Source of the DNA: Sepioteuthis lessoniana
Lineage: Eukaryota > Mollusca > Cephalopoda > Myopsida > Loliginidae
DNA length: 64,000 nucleotides
Direction of reading: 5' to 3'
NCBI GenBank assembly: GCA_963585895.1
Contig: CAUZXS010002461.1
Span: 93,061-157,060, forward strand
The position numbers and the translations under genes were made by a program. The notes under the pieces were generated by a model. It was given only the letters and a program-made list of their open reading frames with translations, was not told the DNA's origin and ran no database searches. Each line of letters begins with the position of its first letter. Within the stretch, counting starts at the first letter, position 1. This document shows positions 1 to 14,134 of this stretch, piece after piece.

Positions 1-1350
1 ATTCTTCGTTTCCATATAAATGTTTTAAGGACCAATGTATTCATGTAGTAGGAAATCATTTTAAAAGCGTAAATCTTTTATTCTTCGTTGCCATATAAAT
101 GTTTTAAGGACCAATGTATTCATGTAGTAGGAAATAATTTTAAAAGCGTAAATCTTTTATTCTTAGTTGCCATATAAATGTTTTAAGGACCAATGTATTC
201 ATGGCGTAGGAAATCATTTTAAAAGCGTAAATCTTTTATTCTTCGTTTCCATATAAAAGTTTTAAGGACCAATGTATTCATGTCGTAGGAAATCATTTTA
301 AAAGCGTAAATCTTTTATTCTTATTTGCCATATAAATGTTTTAAGGACCAATGTATTCATGTAGTAAGAAATCATTTTAAAAGTGTAAATCTTTTATTCT
401 TAGTTGCTATATAAATGTTTTAAGGAGCAATGTATTCATGTCGTAGGAAATCATTTTAAAAGCGTAAATCTTTTATTCTTCGTTGCCATATAAATGTTTT
501 AAGGACCAATGTATTCATGTCGTAGGAAATCATTTTAAAAGCGTAAATTTTTTATTCTTAGTTGCCATATAAATGTTTTAAGGACCAATGTATTCATGTA
601 GTAGGAAATCATTTTAAAAGCGTAAATCTTTTGATCTTAGTTGCCATATAAATGTTTTAAGGACCAATGTATTCATGTAGCAGGAAATCATTTTAAATGC
701 GTAAATCTTTTATTCCTAGTTGCCATATAAATGTTTTAAGGACCAATGTATTCATGTCGTAGGAAATCATTTTAAAAGCGTAAATCTTTTATTCTTAGTT
801 GTCATATAAATGTTTTAAGGACCAATGTATTCATGTAGCAGGAAATCATTTTAAAAGCGTAAATCTTTTATTCTTCGTTTCCATATAAATGTTTTAAGGA
901 CCAATGTATTCATGTCGTAGGAAATCATTTTAAAAGCGTAAATCTTTTATTCTTAGTTGCCATATAAATGTTTTAAGGACCAATGCATTCATGTCGTAGG
1001 AAATCATTTTAAAAGCGTAAATCTTTTATTCTTAGTTGCCATATAAATGTTTTAAGGACCAATGTATTCATGTCGTAGAAAATCATTTTAAAAGCGTAAA
1101 TCTTTTATTCTTAATTGCCATATAAATGTTTTAAGGACCAATGTATTCATGTCGTAGGAAATCATTTTAAAAGCGTAAATCTTTTATTCTTAGTTGCCAT
1201 ATAAATGTTTTAAGGACCAATGTATTCATGTCGTAGGAAATCATTTTAAAAGCGTAAATCTTTTATTCTTAGTTGCCATATAAATGTTTTAAGGACCACT
1301 GTATTCATGTCGTAGGAAATCATTTTAAAAGCGTAAATCTTTTATTCTTA
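1..1350. repeat. 27-unit higher-order repeat, copy 1
   Basis: This block of about 17 units recurs at an offset of exactly 2,133 bp (27 x 79). Matching diagnostic variants include ATATAAAAGTTTT at 251 and 2,384, GCGTAAATTTTTTATTC at 541 and 2,674, GTTGTCATAT at 798 and 2,931, and the GACCACTG variant with its A at 1,298 and 3,431. The match is lost after about 1,350, where this copy reads GTTAACATAT and the second reads GTTGCAATAT. The left end is cut by the window. Confidence 0.9.
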
Positions 1351-2133
1351 GTTAACATATAAATGTTTTAAGGACCAATGTATTCATGTAGAAGGAAATC
1401 ATTTTAAAAGCGTAAATCTTTTATTCTTCGTTGCTATATAAATGTTTTAAGGACCAATGTATTCATGTCGTAGGAAATCATTTTAAAAGCGTAAATCTTT
1501 TATTCTTCGTTGCCATATAAATGTTTTAAGGACCAATGTATTCATGTAGTATGAAATTATTTTAAAAGCGTAAATCTTTTATTCTTAGTTGCCATATAAA
1601 TGTTTTAAGGACCAATGTATTCATGTAGAAGGAAATCATTTTAAAAGCGTAAATCTTTTATTCTTCGTTGCTATATAAATGTTTTAAGGACCAATGTATT
1701 CATGTCGTAGGAAATCATTTTAAAAGCGTAAATCTTTTATTCTTCGTTGCCATATAAATGTTTTAAGGACCAATGTATTTATGTCGTAGGAAATCATTTT
1801 AAAAGCGTAAATCTTTTATTCTTAGTTGCCATATAAATGTTTTAAGGACCAATGTATTCATGTAGAAGGAAATCATTTTAAAAGCGTAAATCTTTTATTC
1901 TTAGTTGCCATATAAATGTTTTAAGGAATAATGTATTCATGTAGCAGAAAACTATTTTAAAAGCGTAAATCTTTTATTCTTATTTGCCATATAAATGTTT
2001 TAAGGACCAATGTATTCATGTAGTAGGAAATCATTTTAAAAGCGTAAATCTTTTATTCTTCGTTGCCATATAAATATTTTAAGGACCAATGTATTCATGT
2101 AGTAGGAAATCATTTTAAAAGCGTAAATCTTTT

Positions 2134-3483
2134 ATTCTTCGTTTCCATATAAATGTTTTAAGGACCAATGTATTCATGTAGTAGGAAATCATTTTAAAAG
2201 CGTAAATCTTTTATTCTTCGTTGCCATATAAATGTTTTAAGGACCAATGTATTCATGTAGTAGGAAATAATTTTAAAAGCGTAAATCTTTTATTCTTAGT
2301 TGCCATATAAATGTTTTAAGGAACAATGTATTCATGGCGTAGGAAATCATTTTAAAAGCGTAAATCTTTTATTCTTCGTTTCCATATAAAAGTTTTAAGG
2401 ACCAATGTATTCATGTCGTAGGAAATCATTTTAAAAGCGTAAATCTTTTATTCTTATTTGCCATATAAATGTTTTAAGGACCAATGTATTCATGTAGTAG
2501 GAAATCATTTTAAAAGTGTAAATCTTTTATTCTTAGTTGCTATATAAATGTTTTAAGGAGCAATGTATTCATGTCGTAGGGAATCATTTTAAAAGCGTAA
2601 ATCTTTTATTCTTCGTTGCCATATAAATGTTTTAAGGACCAATGTATTCATGTCGTAGGAAATCATTTTAAAAGCGTAAATTTTTTATTCTTAGTTGCCA
2701 TATAAATGTTTTAAGGACCAATGTATTCATGTAGTAGGAAATCATTTTAAAAGCGTAAATCTTTTGATCTTAGTTGCCATATAAATGTTTTAAGGACCAA
2801 TGTATTCATGTAGCAGGAAATCATTTTAAATGCGTAAATCTTTTATTCCTAGTTGCCATATAAATGTTTTAAGGACCAATGTATTCATGTCGTAGGAAAT
2901 CATTTTAAAAGCGTAAATCTTTTATTCTTAGTTGTCATATAAATGTTTTAAGGACCAATGTATTCATGTAGCAGGAAATCATTTTAAAAGCGTAAATCTT
3001 TTATTCTTCGTTTCCATATAAATGTTTTAAGGACCAATGTATTCATGTCGTAGGAAATCATTTTAAAAGCGTAAATCTTTTATTCTTAGTTGCCATATAA
3101 ATGTTTTAAGGACCAATGCATTCATGTCGTAGGAAATCATTTTAAAAGCGTAAATCTTTTATTCTTAGTTGCCATATAAATGTTTTAAGGACCAATGTAT
3201 TCATGTCGTAGAAAATCATTTTAAAAGCGTAAATCTTTTATTCTTAATTGCCATATAAATGTTTTAAGGACCAATGTATTCATGTCGTAGGAAATCATTT
3301 TAAAAGCGTAAATCTTTTATTCTTAGTTGCCATATAAATGTTTTAAGGACCAATGTATTCATGTCGTAGGAAATCATTTTAAAAGCGTAAATCTTTTATT
3401 CTTAGTTGCCATATAAATGTTTTAAGGACCACTGTATTCATGTCGTAGGAAATCATTTTAAAAGCGTAAATCTTTTATTCTTA
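2134..3483. repeat. 27-unit higher-order repeat, copy 2
   Basis: This is the second copy of the block at 1-1,350. Units between the two copies (1,351-2,133) complete the 27-unit period. The same block occurs a third time near 14,135-15,484, offset 12,001 bp from this copy. In that third copy the match carries on past 3,483 (for example GTTGCAATAT followed by GACCAATGCATTC), so copies 2 and 3 are closer relatives than copies 1 and 2. Confidence 0.88.
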
Positions 3484-6459
3484 GTTGCAATATAAATGTT
3501 TTAAGGACCAATGCATTCATGTCGTAGGAAATCATTTTAAAAGCGTAAATCTTTTATTCTTAGTTGCCATATAAATGTTTTAAGGACCAATGTATTCAGG
3601 TCGTAGGAAATCATTTTAAAAGCGTAAATCTTATATTCTTAATTGCCATATAAATGTTTTAAGGACCAATGTATTCATGTCGTAGGAAATCATTTTAAAA
3701 GCGTAAATCTTTTATTTTTCGTTGCCATATAAATGTTTGAAGGACCAATGTATTCATGTAGTAGGATATCATTTTAAAAGCGTAAATCTTTTATTCTTAG
3801 TTGCCATATAAATGTTTTAAGGACCAATGTATTCATGTCGTAGGAAATCATTTTAAAAGCGTAAATCTTTTATTCTTAGTTGCCATATAAATGTTTTAAG
3901 GACCAATGTATTCATGTCGTAGGAAATCATTTTAAAAGCGTAAATCTTTTATTCTTAGTTGCCATATAAATGTTTTAAGGACCAATGTATTCATGTAGCA
4001 GGAAATCATTTTAAAAGCGTAAATCTTTTATTCTTAGTTGCCATATAAATGTTTTAAGGACCAATGTATTCATGTCGTAGGAAATCATTTTAAAAGCGTA
4101 AATCTTTTATACTTAGTTGCCATATAAATGTTTTAAGGACCAATGTATTCATGTCGTAGGAAATAATTTAAAAGCGTAAATCTTTTATTCTTAGTTGCCA
4201 TATGAATGTTTTAAGGACCAATGTATTCATGTCGTAGGAAATCATTTTAAAAGCGTAAATCTTTTATTCTTAATTACCATATAAATGTTTTAAGGACCAA
4301 TGTATTCATGTCGTAGGAAATCATTTTAAAAGCGTATATCTTTTATTCATAGTTGGCATATAAATGTTTTAAGGACCAATGTATTCATGTCGTAGGAAAT
4401 CATTTTAAAAGCGTAAATCTTTTATTCTTAGTTGCCATATAAATGTTTTAAGGACCAATGTATTCATGTAGCAGGAAATCATTTTAAAAGCGTAAATCTT
4501 TTATTCTTAGTTGCCATATAAATGTTTTAAGGACCAATGTATTCATGTCGTAGGAAATCATTTTAAAAGCGTAAATCTTTTATTCTTAGTGGCCATATAA
4601 ATGTTTTAAGGACCAATGTATTCATGTCGTAGGAAATAATTTAAAAGCGTAAATCTTTTATTCTTAGTTGCCATATAAATGTTTTAAGGACCAATGTATT
4701 CATGTCGTAGGAAATCATTTTAAAAGCGTAAATCTTTTATTCTTAGTTGCCATATAAATGTTTTAAGGACCAATGTATTCATGTAGTAGGAAATCATTTT
4801 AAAAGCGTAAATCTTTTATTCTTAGTTGCCATATAAATGTTTTAAGGACCAATGTATTCATGTCGTAGGAAATCATTTTAAAAGCGTAAATCTTTTATAC
4901 TTAGTTGCCATATAAATGTTTTAAGGACCAATGTATTCTTGTCGTAGGAAATAATTTAAAAGCGTAAATCTTTTATTCTTAGTTGCCATATGAATGTTTT
5001 AAGGACCAATGTATTCATGTCGTAGGAAATCATTTTAAAAGCGTAAATCTTTTATTCTTAATTGCCATATAAATGTTTTAAGGACCAATGTATTCATGTC
5101 GTAGGAAATCATTTTAAAAGCGTATATCTTTTATTCATAGTTGGCATATAAATATTTTAAGGACCAATGTATTCATGTCGTAGGAAATCATTTTAAAAGC
5201 GTAAATCTTTTATTCTTAGTTGCCATATAAATGTTTTAAGGACCAATGTATTCATGTAGCAGGAAATCATTTTAAAAGCGTAAATCTTTTATTCTTAGTT
5301 GCCATATAAATGTTTTAAGGACCAATGTATTCATGTCGTAGGAAATCATTTTAAAAGCGGTAATCTTTTATTCTTAGTTGCCATATAAATGTTTTAAGGA
5401 CCAATGTATTCATGTCGTAGGAAATAATTTAAAAGCGTAAATCTTTTATTCTTAGTTGCCATATAAATGTTTTAAGGACCAATGTATTCATGTCGTAGGA
5501 AATCATTTTAAAAGCGTAAATCTTTTATTCTTAGTTGCCATATAAATGTTTTAAGGACCAATGTATTCATGTAGTAGGAAATCATTTTAAAAGCGTAAAT
5601 CTTTTATTCTTAGTTGCCATATAAATGTTTTAAGGACCAATGTATTCATGTAGTAGGAAATCATTTTAAAAGCGTAAATCTTTTATTCTTAGTTGCCATA
5701 TAAATGTTTTAAGGACCAATGTATTCATGTAGTAGGAAATAATTTTAAAAGCGTAAATCTTTTATTCTTAGTTGCCATATAAATATTTTAAGGACCAATG
5801 TATTCATGTAGCAGGAAATCATTTTAAAAGCGTAAATCTTTTATTCTTAGTTGCCATATAAATGTCTTATGGACCAATGTATTCATGTCGTAGGAAATCA
5901 TTTTAAAAGCGTAAATCTTTTATTCTTAGTTGCCATATAAATGTTTTAAGGACCAATTTTATTCATGTAGTAGGAAATAATTTTAAAAGCGTAAATCTTT
6001 TATTCTTAGTTGCCATATAAATGTTTAAAGGACCAATGTATTCATGTCGTAGGAAATCATTTTAAAAGCGTAAATCTTTTATTCTTAGGTGCCATATAAA
6101 TGTTTAAAGGACCAATGTATTCATGTCGTAGGAAATCATTTTAAAAGCGTAAATCTTTTATTCTTATTTGCCATATAAATGTTTTAAGGACCAATGTATT
6201 CATGTAGTAGGAAATCATTTTAAAAGCGTAAATCTTTTATTCTTATTTGCCATATAAATGTTTTAAGGACCAATGTATTCATGTAGCAGGAAATCATTTT
6301 AAAAGCGTAAATCTTTTATTCTTAGTTGCCATATAAATGTTTTAAGGACCAATGTATTCATGTTGTAGGAAATCATTTTAAAAGCGTAAATCTTTTATTC
6401 TTAGTTGCCATATAAATGTTTTAAGGACCAATGTATTCATGTAGCAGGAAATCATTTTA

Positions 6460-7560
6460 AATGTGTAAATCTTTTATTCTTAGTTGCCATATAAATGTTT
6501 TAAGGACCAATGTATTCATGTAGCAGGAAATCATTTTAAAAGCGTAAATCGTTTATTCTTAGTTGCCATATAAATGTTTTAAGGACCAATGTATTCATGT
6601 AGCAGGAAATCATTTTAAATGTGTAAATCTTTTATTCTTAGTTGCCATATAAATGTTTTAAGGACCAATGTATTCATGTAGCAGGAAATCATTTTAAAAG
6701 CGTAAATCTTTTATTCTTAGTTGCCATATAAATGTTTTAAGGACCAATGTAGTCATGACGTAGGAAATCATTTTAAAAGCGTAAATCTTTTATTCTTTGT
6801 TGCCATATAAATGTTTTAAGGACCAATGTATTCATGTCGTAGGTAATCATTTTAAAAGCGTAAATCTTTTATTCTTAGTTGCCATATAAATGTTTTAAGG
6901 ATCAATGTATTCATGTCGTAGGAAATCATTTTAAAAGCGTAAATCTTTTATTCTTAGTTGCCATATAAATGTTTTAAGGACCAATGTATTCATGTAGCAG
7001 GAAATCATTTTAAATGTGTAAATCTTTTATTCTTAGTTGCCATATAAATGTTTTAAGGACCAATGTATTCATGTAGCAGGAAATCATTTTAAAAGCGTAA
7101 ATCGTTTATTCTTAGTTGCCATATAAATGTTTTAAGGACCAATGTATTCATGTAGCAGGAAATCATTTTAAATGTGTAAATCTTTTATTCTTAGTTGCCA
7201 TATAAATGTTTTAAGGACCAATGTATTCATGTAGCAGGAAATCATTTTAAAAGCGTAAATCTTTTATTCTTAGTTGCCATATAAATGTTTTAAGGACCAA
7301 TGTAGTCATGACGTAGGAAATCATTTTAAAAGCGTAAATCTTTTATTCTTTGTTGCCATATAAATGTTTTAAGGACCAATGTATTCATGTCGTAGGTAAT
7401 CATTTTAAAAGCGTAAATCTTTTATTCTTAGTTGCCATATAAATGTTTTAAGGATCAATGTATTCATGTCGTAGGAAATCATTTTAAAAGCGTAAATCTT
7501 TTATTCTTAGTTGCCATATAAATGTTGTAGGACCAATGTATTCATGTAGTAGGAAATCAT
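6460..7560. repeat. 7-unit (553-bp) local tandem duplication in the 79-bp array
   Basis: The rare variants TTTTAAATGTGTAAATC (6,461 and 7,014) and AGTCATGACG (6,751 and 7,304) recur at exactly 553 bp (7 x 79). The seven-unit order between them is the same, including the CATGTCGTAGGTAATC and AAGGATCAATG variants. The homologous block near 17,094 has only one copy, so this duplication arose after, or was lost in, the larger duplication. Confidence 0.85.
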
Positions 7561-10140
7561 TTTAAAAGCGTAAATCTTTCATTCTTAGTTGCCATATAAA
7601 TGTTTTAAGGACCAATGTATTCATGTAGTAGGAAATCATTTTAAAAGCGTAAATCTTTTATTCTTAGTTGCCATATAAATGTTTTAAGGACCAATGTATT
7701 CATGTCGTAGGAAATCATTTTAAAAGCGTAAATCTTTTATTCTTAGTTGCCATATAAATGTTTTAAGGACCAATGTATTCATGTCGTAGGAAATCATTTT
7801 AAAAGCGTAAATTTTTTATTCTTAGTTGCCATATAAATGTTTTAAGGACCAATGTATTCATGTTGTAGGAAATCATTTTAAAAGCGTAAATATTTAATTC
7901 TTATTTTCCATATAAATGTTTTAAGGACCAATGTATTCATGTCGTAGGAAATCATTTTAAAAGCGTAAATCTTTTATTCTTAGTTGCCATATAAATGTTT
8001 TAAGGACCAATGTATTCATGTCGTAGGAAATCATTTTAAAAGCGTAAATCTTTTATTCTTAGTTGCCATATAAATGTTTTAAGGACCAATGTATTCATGT
8101 AGCAGGAAATCATTTTAAAGGCGTAAATCTTTTATTCTTATTTGCCATATAAATGTTTTAAGGACCAATGTATTCATGTAGTAGGAAATCATTTTAAAAG
8201 CGTAAATCTTTTATTCTTCGTTGCCATATAAATGTTTTAAGGACCAATGTATTCATGTCGTAGGAAATCATTTTAAAAGCGTAAATCTTTCATTCTTGTT
8301 TCCATATAAATGTTTTAAGGACCAATGTATTCATGTCGTAGGAAATAATTTTAAAAGCGTAAATCTTTTATTCTTAGTTGCCATATAAATGTTTTAAGGA
8401 CCAATGTATTCATGTCGTAGGAAATCATTTTAAAAGCGTAAATCTTTTATTCTTCGTTGCCATATAAATGTTTTAAGGACCAATGTATTCATGTCGTAGG
8501 AAATCATTTTAAAAGCGTAAATCTTTTATTCTTCGTTTCCATATAAATGTTTTAAGGACCAATGTATTCATGTCGTAGGAAATCATTTTAAAAGCGTAAA
8601 TCTTTTATTCTTAGTTGCCATATAAATGTTTTAAGGACCAATGTATTCATGTCGTAGGAAATCATTTTAAAAGCGTAAATCTTTTATTCTTCGTTGCCAT
8701 ATAAATGTTTTAAGGACCAATGTATTCATGTAGTAGGAAATCATTTTAAAAGCGTAAATCTTTTATTCTTAGTTGCCATATAAATGTTTTAAGGACCAAT
8801 GTATTCATGTCGTAGGAAATCATTTTAAAAGCGTAAATCTTTTATTCTTCGTTTCCATATAAATGTTTTAAGGACCAATGTATTCATGTCGTAGGAAATC
8901 ATTTTAAAAGCGTAAATCTTTAATTCTTAGTTGCCATATAAATGTTTTAAGGACCAATGTATTCATGTAGTAGGAAATCATTTTAAAAGCGTAAATCTTT
9001 TATTCTCAGTTGCCATATAAATGTTTTAAGGACCAATGTATTCATGTCGTAGGAAATCATTTTAAAAGCGTAAATCTTTTATTCTTCGTTTCCATATAAA
9101 TGTTTTAAGGACCAATGTATTCATGTCGTAGGAAATCATTTTAAAAGCGTAAATCTTTTATTCTTCGTTTCCATATAAATGTTTTAAGGACCAATGTATT
9201 CATGTCGTAGGAAATCATTTTAAAAGCGTAAATCTTTTATTCTTCGTTGCCATATAAATGTTTTAAGGACCAATGTTATCATGTAGTAGGAAATCATTTT
9301 AAAAGCGTAAATCTTTTATTCTTAGTTGCCATATAAATGTTTTAAAGAACAATGTATTCATGTAGCAGAAAACCATTTTAAAAGCGTAAATCTTTTATTC
9401 TTAGTTGCCATATAAATGTTTTAAGGACCAATGTATTCATGTAGAAGGAAATCATTTTAAAAGCGTAAATCTTTTATTCTTCGTTGCCATATAAATGTTT
9501 TAAGGACCAATGTATTCATGTCGTAGGAAATCATTTTAAAAGCGTAAATCTTCCTTTCTTAGTTGCCATATAAATGTTTTAAGGACCAATGTATTCATGT
9601 CGTAGGAAATCATTTTAAAATCGTAAATCTTTTATTCTTCGTTGCCAGATAAATGTTTTAAGGACCAATGTATTCATGTAGCAGGAAATAATTTTAAAAG
9701 CGTAAATCTTTTATTCTTAGTTGCCATATAAATGTTTTAAGGACCAATGTATTCATGTCGTAGGAAATCATTTTAAAAGCGTAAATTTTTTATTCTTAGT
9801 TGCCATATAAATGTTTTAAGGACCAATGTATTCATGTAGAAGGAAATCATTTTAAAAGCGTAAATCTTTTATTCTTCGTTGCCATATAAATGTTTTAAGG
9901 AGCAATGTATTCATGTCGTAGGAAATCATTTTAAAAGCGTAAATCTTTTATTCTTAGTTGCCATATAAATGTTTTAAGGACCAATGTATTCATGCAGTAG
10001 GAAATCATTTTAAAAGTGTAAATCTTTTATTCTTAGTTGCCATATAAATGTTTTAAGGACCAATGTATTCATGTCGTAGGAAATCATTTTAAAAGCGTAA
10101 ATCTTTTATTCTTAGTTGCCATATAAATGTTTTAAGGACC
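7304..10140. repeat. Large duplicated block of the 79-bp array, copy 1 (offset 9,790 bp)
   Basis: Several rare private variants occur in the same order exactly 9,790 bp apart: AGTCATGACG (7,304 / 17,094), AATGTTGTAGGACC (7,521 / 17,311), CATTCTTGTTTCC (8,291 / 18,081), TTTAAAGAAC (9,341 / 19,131) and CATGCAGTAGG (9,991 / 19,781). The constant offset over about 2.8 kb means no net indel in that stretch. Homology continues beyond, with the offset falling to about 9,633 (TCTAGCAGG at 10,941 / 20,574), which is two units missing. Confidence 0.9.
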
Positions 10141-13100
10141 AATGTATTCATGTCGTAGGAAATCATTTTAAAAGCGTAAATTTTTTATTCTTAGTTGCCA
10201 TATAAATGTTTTAAGGACCAATGTATTCATGTAGTAGGAAATCATTTTAAAAGCGTAAATCTTTTGATCTTAGTTGCCATATAAATGTTTTAAGGACCAA
10301 TGTATTCATGTAGTAGGAAATCATTTTAAAAGCGTAAATCGTTTATTCTTAGTTGCCATATAAATGTTTTAAGGACCAATGTATTCATGTAGTATGAAAT
10401 CATTTTAAAAGCGTAAATCTTTTATTCTTAGTTGCCATATAAATGTTTTAAGGACCAATGTATTCATGTCATAGGAAATCCTTTTAAAAGCGTAAATCTT
10501 TTATTCTTCGTTGCCATATAAATGTTTTAAGGACCAATGTATTCATGTCGTAGGAAATCATTTTAAAAGCGTAAATCTTTTATTCTTAGTTGCCATATAA
10601 ATGTTTTAAGGACCAATGTATTCATGTCAAAGGAAATCATTTTAAAAGCGTAAATCTTTTATTCTTAGTTGCCATATAAATGTTTTAAGGACCAATGTAT
10701 TCATGTCGTAGAAAATCATTTTAAAAGCGTAAATCTTTTATTCTTAATTGCCATATAAATGTTTTAAGGACCAATGTATTCATGTCGTAGGAAATCATTT
10801 TAAAAGCGTAAATCTTTTATTCTTCGTTGCCATATAAATGTTTTAAGGACCAATGTATTCATGTCGTAGGAAATCATTTTAAAAGCGTAAATCTTTTATT
10901 CTTAGTTGCCATATAAATGTTTTAAGGACCAATGTATTCATCTAGCAGGAAATCATTTTAAAAGCGTAAATCTTTTATTCTTAGTTGCCATATAAATGTT
11001 TTAAGGACCAATGTATTCATGTAGCAGGAAATCATTTTAAAAGCGTAAATCTTTTATTCTTAGTTGCCATATAAATGTTTTAAGGACCAATGTGTTCATG
11101 TAGAAGGAAATCATTTTAAAAGCGTAAATCTTTTATTCTTAGTTGCCATATAAATGTTTTAAGGACCAATGTATTCATGTAGCAGGAAATCATTTTAAAA
11201 GCGTAAATCTTTTATTCTTAGTTGCAATATAAATGTTTTAAGGACCAATGTGTTCATGTCGTAGGAAATCATTTTAAAAGTGTAAATCTTTTATTCTTAG
11301 TTGCCAGATAAATGTTTTAAGGACCAATGTATTCATGTTGTAGGAAATAATTTAAAAGCGTAAATCTTTTATTCTTAGTTGCCATATAAATGTTTTAAGG
11401 ACCAATGTATTCATGTCGTAGGAAATCATTTTAAAAGCGTAAATCTTTTATTCTTAATTGCCATATAAATGTTTTAAGGACCAATGTATTCATGTCGTAG
11501 GAAATCATTTTAAAAGCGTAAATTTTTTATTCTTAGTTGCCATATAAATGTTTTAAGGACCAATGTATTCATGTCGTAGGAAATCATTTTAAAAGCGTAA
11601 ATCTTTTATTCTTAGTTGCCATATAAATGTTTTAAGGACCAATGTATTCATGTAGCAGGAAATCATTTTAAAAGCGTAAATCTTTTATTCTTAGTTGCCA
11701 TATAAATGTTTTAAGGACCAATGTATTCATGTCGTAGGAAATCATTTTAAAAGTGTAAATCTTTTATTCTTAGTTGCCATATAAATGTTTTAAGGACCAA
11801 TGTATTCATGTCGTAGGAAATAATTTAAAAGCGTAAATGTTTTATTCTTCGTTGCCATATAAATGTTTTAAGGACCAATGAATTCATGTCGTAGGAAATC
11901 ATTTTAAAATCGTAAATCTTTTATTCTTAGTTGCCATATAAATGTTTTAAGGACCAATGTATTCATGTCATAGGAAATCATTTTAAAAGCGTAAATCTTT
12001 TATTCTTAGTTGCCATATAAATGTTTTAAGGACCAATGTATTCATGTAGTAGGAAATCATTTTAAAAGTGTAAATCTTTTATTCTTAGTTGCCATATAAA
12101 TGTTTTAAGGACCAATGTATTCATGTCGTAGGAAATCATTCTAAAAGCGTAAATCTTTTATTCTTAGTTGCCATATAAATGTTTTAAGGACCAATGTATT
12201 CATGTCGTAGGAAATCATTTTAAAAGCGTAAATTTTTTCTTCTTAGTTGCCATATAAATGTTTTAAGGACCAATGTATTCATGTCGTAGGAAATCATTTT
12301 AAAAGCGTAAATCTTTTGATCTTAGTTGCCATATAAATGTTTTAAGGACCAATGTATTCATATAGTAGGAAATCATTTTAAAAGCGTAAATCTTTTATTC
12401 TTAGTTGCGATATAAATGTTTTAAGGACCAATGTATTCATGTAGTAGGAAATCATTTTAAAAGCGTAAATCTTTTATTCTTAGTTGCCATATAAATGTTT
12501 TAAGGACCAATGTATTCATGTCGTAGGAAATCATTTTAAAAGCGTAAATCTTTTATTCTTAGTTGCGATATAAATGTTTTAAGGACCAATGTATTCATGT
12601 CGTAGGAAATCATTTTAAAAGCGTAAATCTTTTATTCTTAGTTGCCATATAAATGTTTAAAGGACCAATGCATTCATGTCGTAGGAAATCATTTTAAAAG
12701 CGTAAATCTTTTATTCTTAATTGCCATATAAATGTTTTAAGGACCAATGTATTCATGTCGTAGGAAATCATTTTAAAAGCGTAAATCTTTTATTCTTAGT
12801 TGCCATATAAATGTTTTAAGGACCAGTGTATTCATGTAGTAGGAAATCATTTTAAAAGCGTAAATCTTTTATTCTTAGTTGCAATATAAATGATTTAAGG
12901 ACCAAAGTATTCATGTAGCAGGAAATCATTTTAAATGCGTAAATCTTTTATTCTTAGTTGCCATATAAATGTTTTAAAGACCAATGTATTCATGTCATAG
13001 GAAATCATTTTAAAAGCGTAAATCTTTTATTCTTTGTTGCCATATAAATGTTTTAAGAAACAATGCATTCATGTCGTAGGAAATCATTTTAAAAGCGTAA

Positions 13101-14134
13101 ATCTTTTATTCTTAGTTGCCATATAAATGTTTTAAGGACCAATGTATTCATGTCGTAGAAAATCATTTTAAAAGCGTAAATCTTTTATTCTTAATTGCCA
13201 TATAAATGTTTTAATGACCAATGTATTCATGTCGTAGGAAATCATTTTAAAAGCGTAAATCTTTTGATCTTAGTTGCCATATAAATGTTTTAAGGACCAA
13301 TGTATTCATGTAGTAGGAAATCATTTTAAAAGCGTAAATCTTTTATTCTTCGTTGCCATATAAATGTTTTAAGGACCAATGTATTCATGTAGAAGGAAAT
13401 CATTTTAAAAGCGTAAATCTTTTATTCTTAGTTGCCATATAAATGTTTTAAGGACCAATGTATTCATGTAGAAGGAAATCATTTTAAAAGCGTAAATCTT
13501 TTATTCTTAGTTGCCATATAAATGTTTTAAGGAATAATGTATTCATGTAGCAGAAAACTATTTTAAAAGCGTAAATCTTTTATTCTTATTTGCCATATAA
13601 ATGTTTTAAGGACCAATGTATTCATGTAGTAGGAAATCATTTTAAAAGCGTAAATCTTTTATTCTTCGTTGCCATATAAATATTTTAAGGACAAATGTAT
13701 TCATGTAGTAGGAAATCATTTTAAAAGCGTAAATCTTTTATTCTTCGTTTCCATATAAATGTTTTAAGGACCAATGTATTCATGTAGTAGGAAATCATTT
13801 TAAAAGCGTAAATCTTTTAATCTTAGTTGCCATATAAATGTTTTAAGGACCAATGTATTCATGTAGTGGGAAATAATTTTAAAAGCGTAAATCTTTTATT
13901 CTTCGTTGCCATATAAATGTTTTAAGGACAAATGTATTCATGTAGTAGGAAATCATTTTAAAAGCGTAAATCTTTTATTCTTCGTTTCCATATAAATGTT
14001 TTAAGGACCAATGTATTCATGTAGTAGGAAATCATTTTAAAAGCGTAAATCTTTTATTCTTCGTTGCCATATAAATATTTTAAGGACAAATGTATTCATG
14101 TAGTAGGAAATCATTTTAAAAGCGTAAATCTTTT

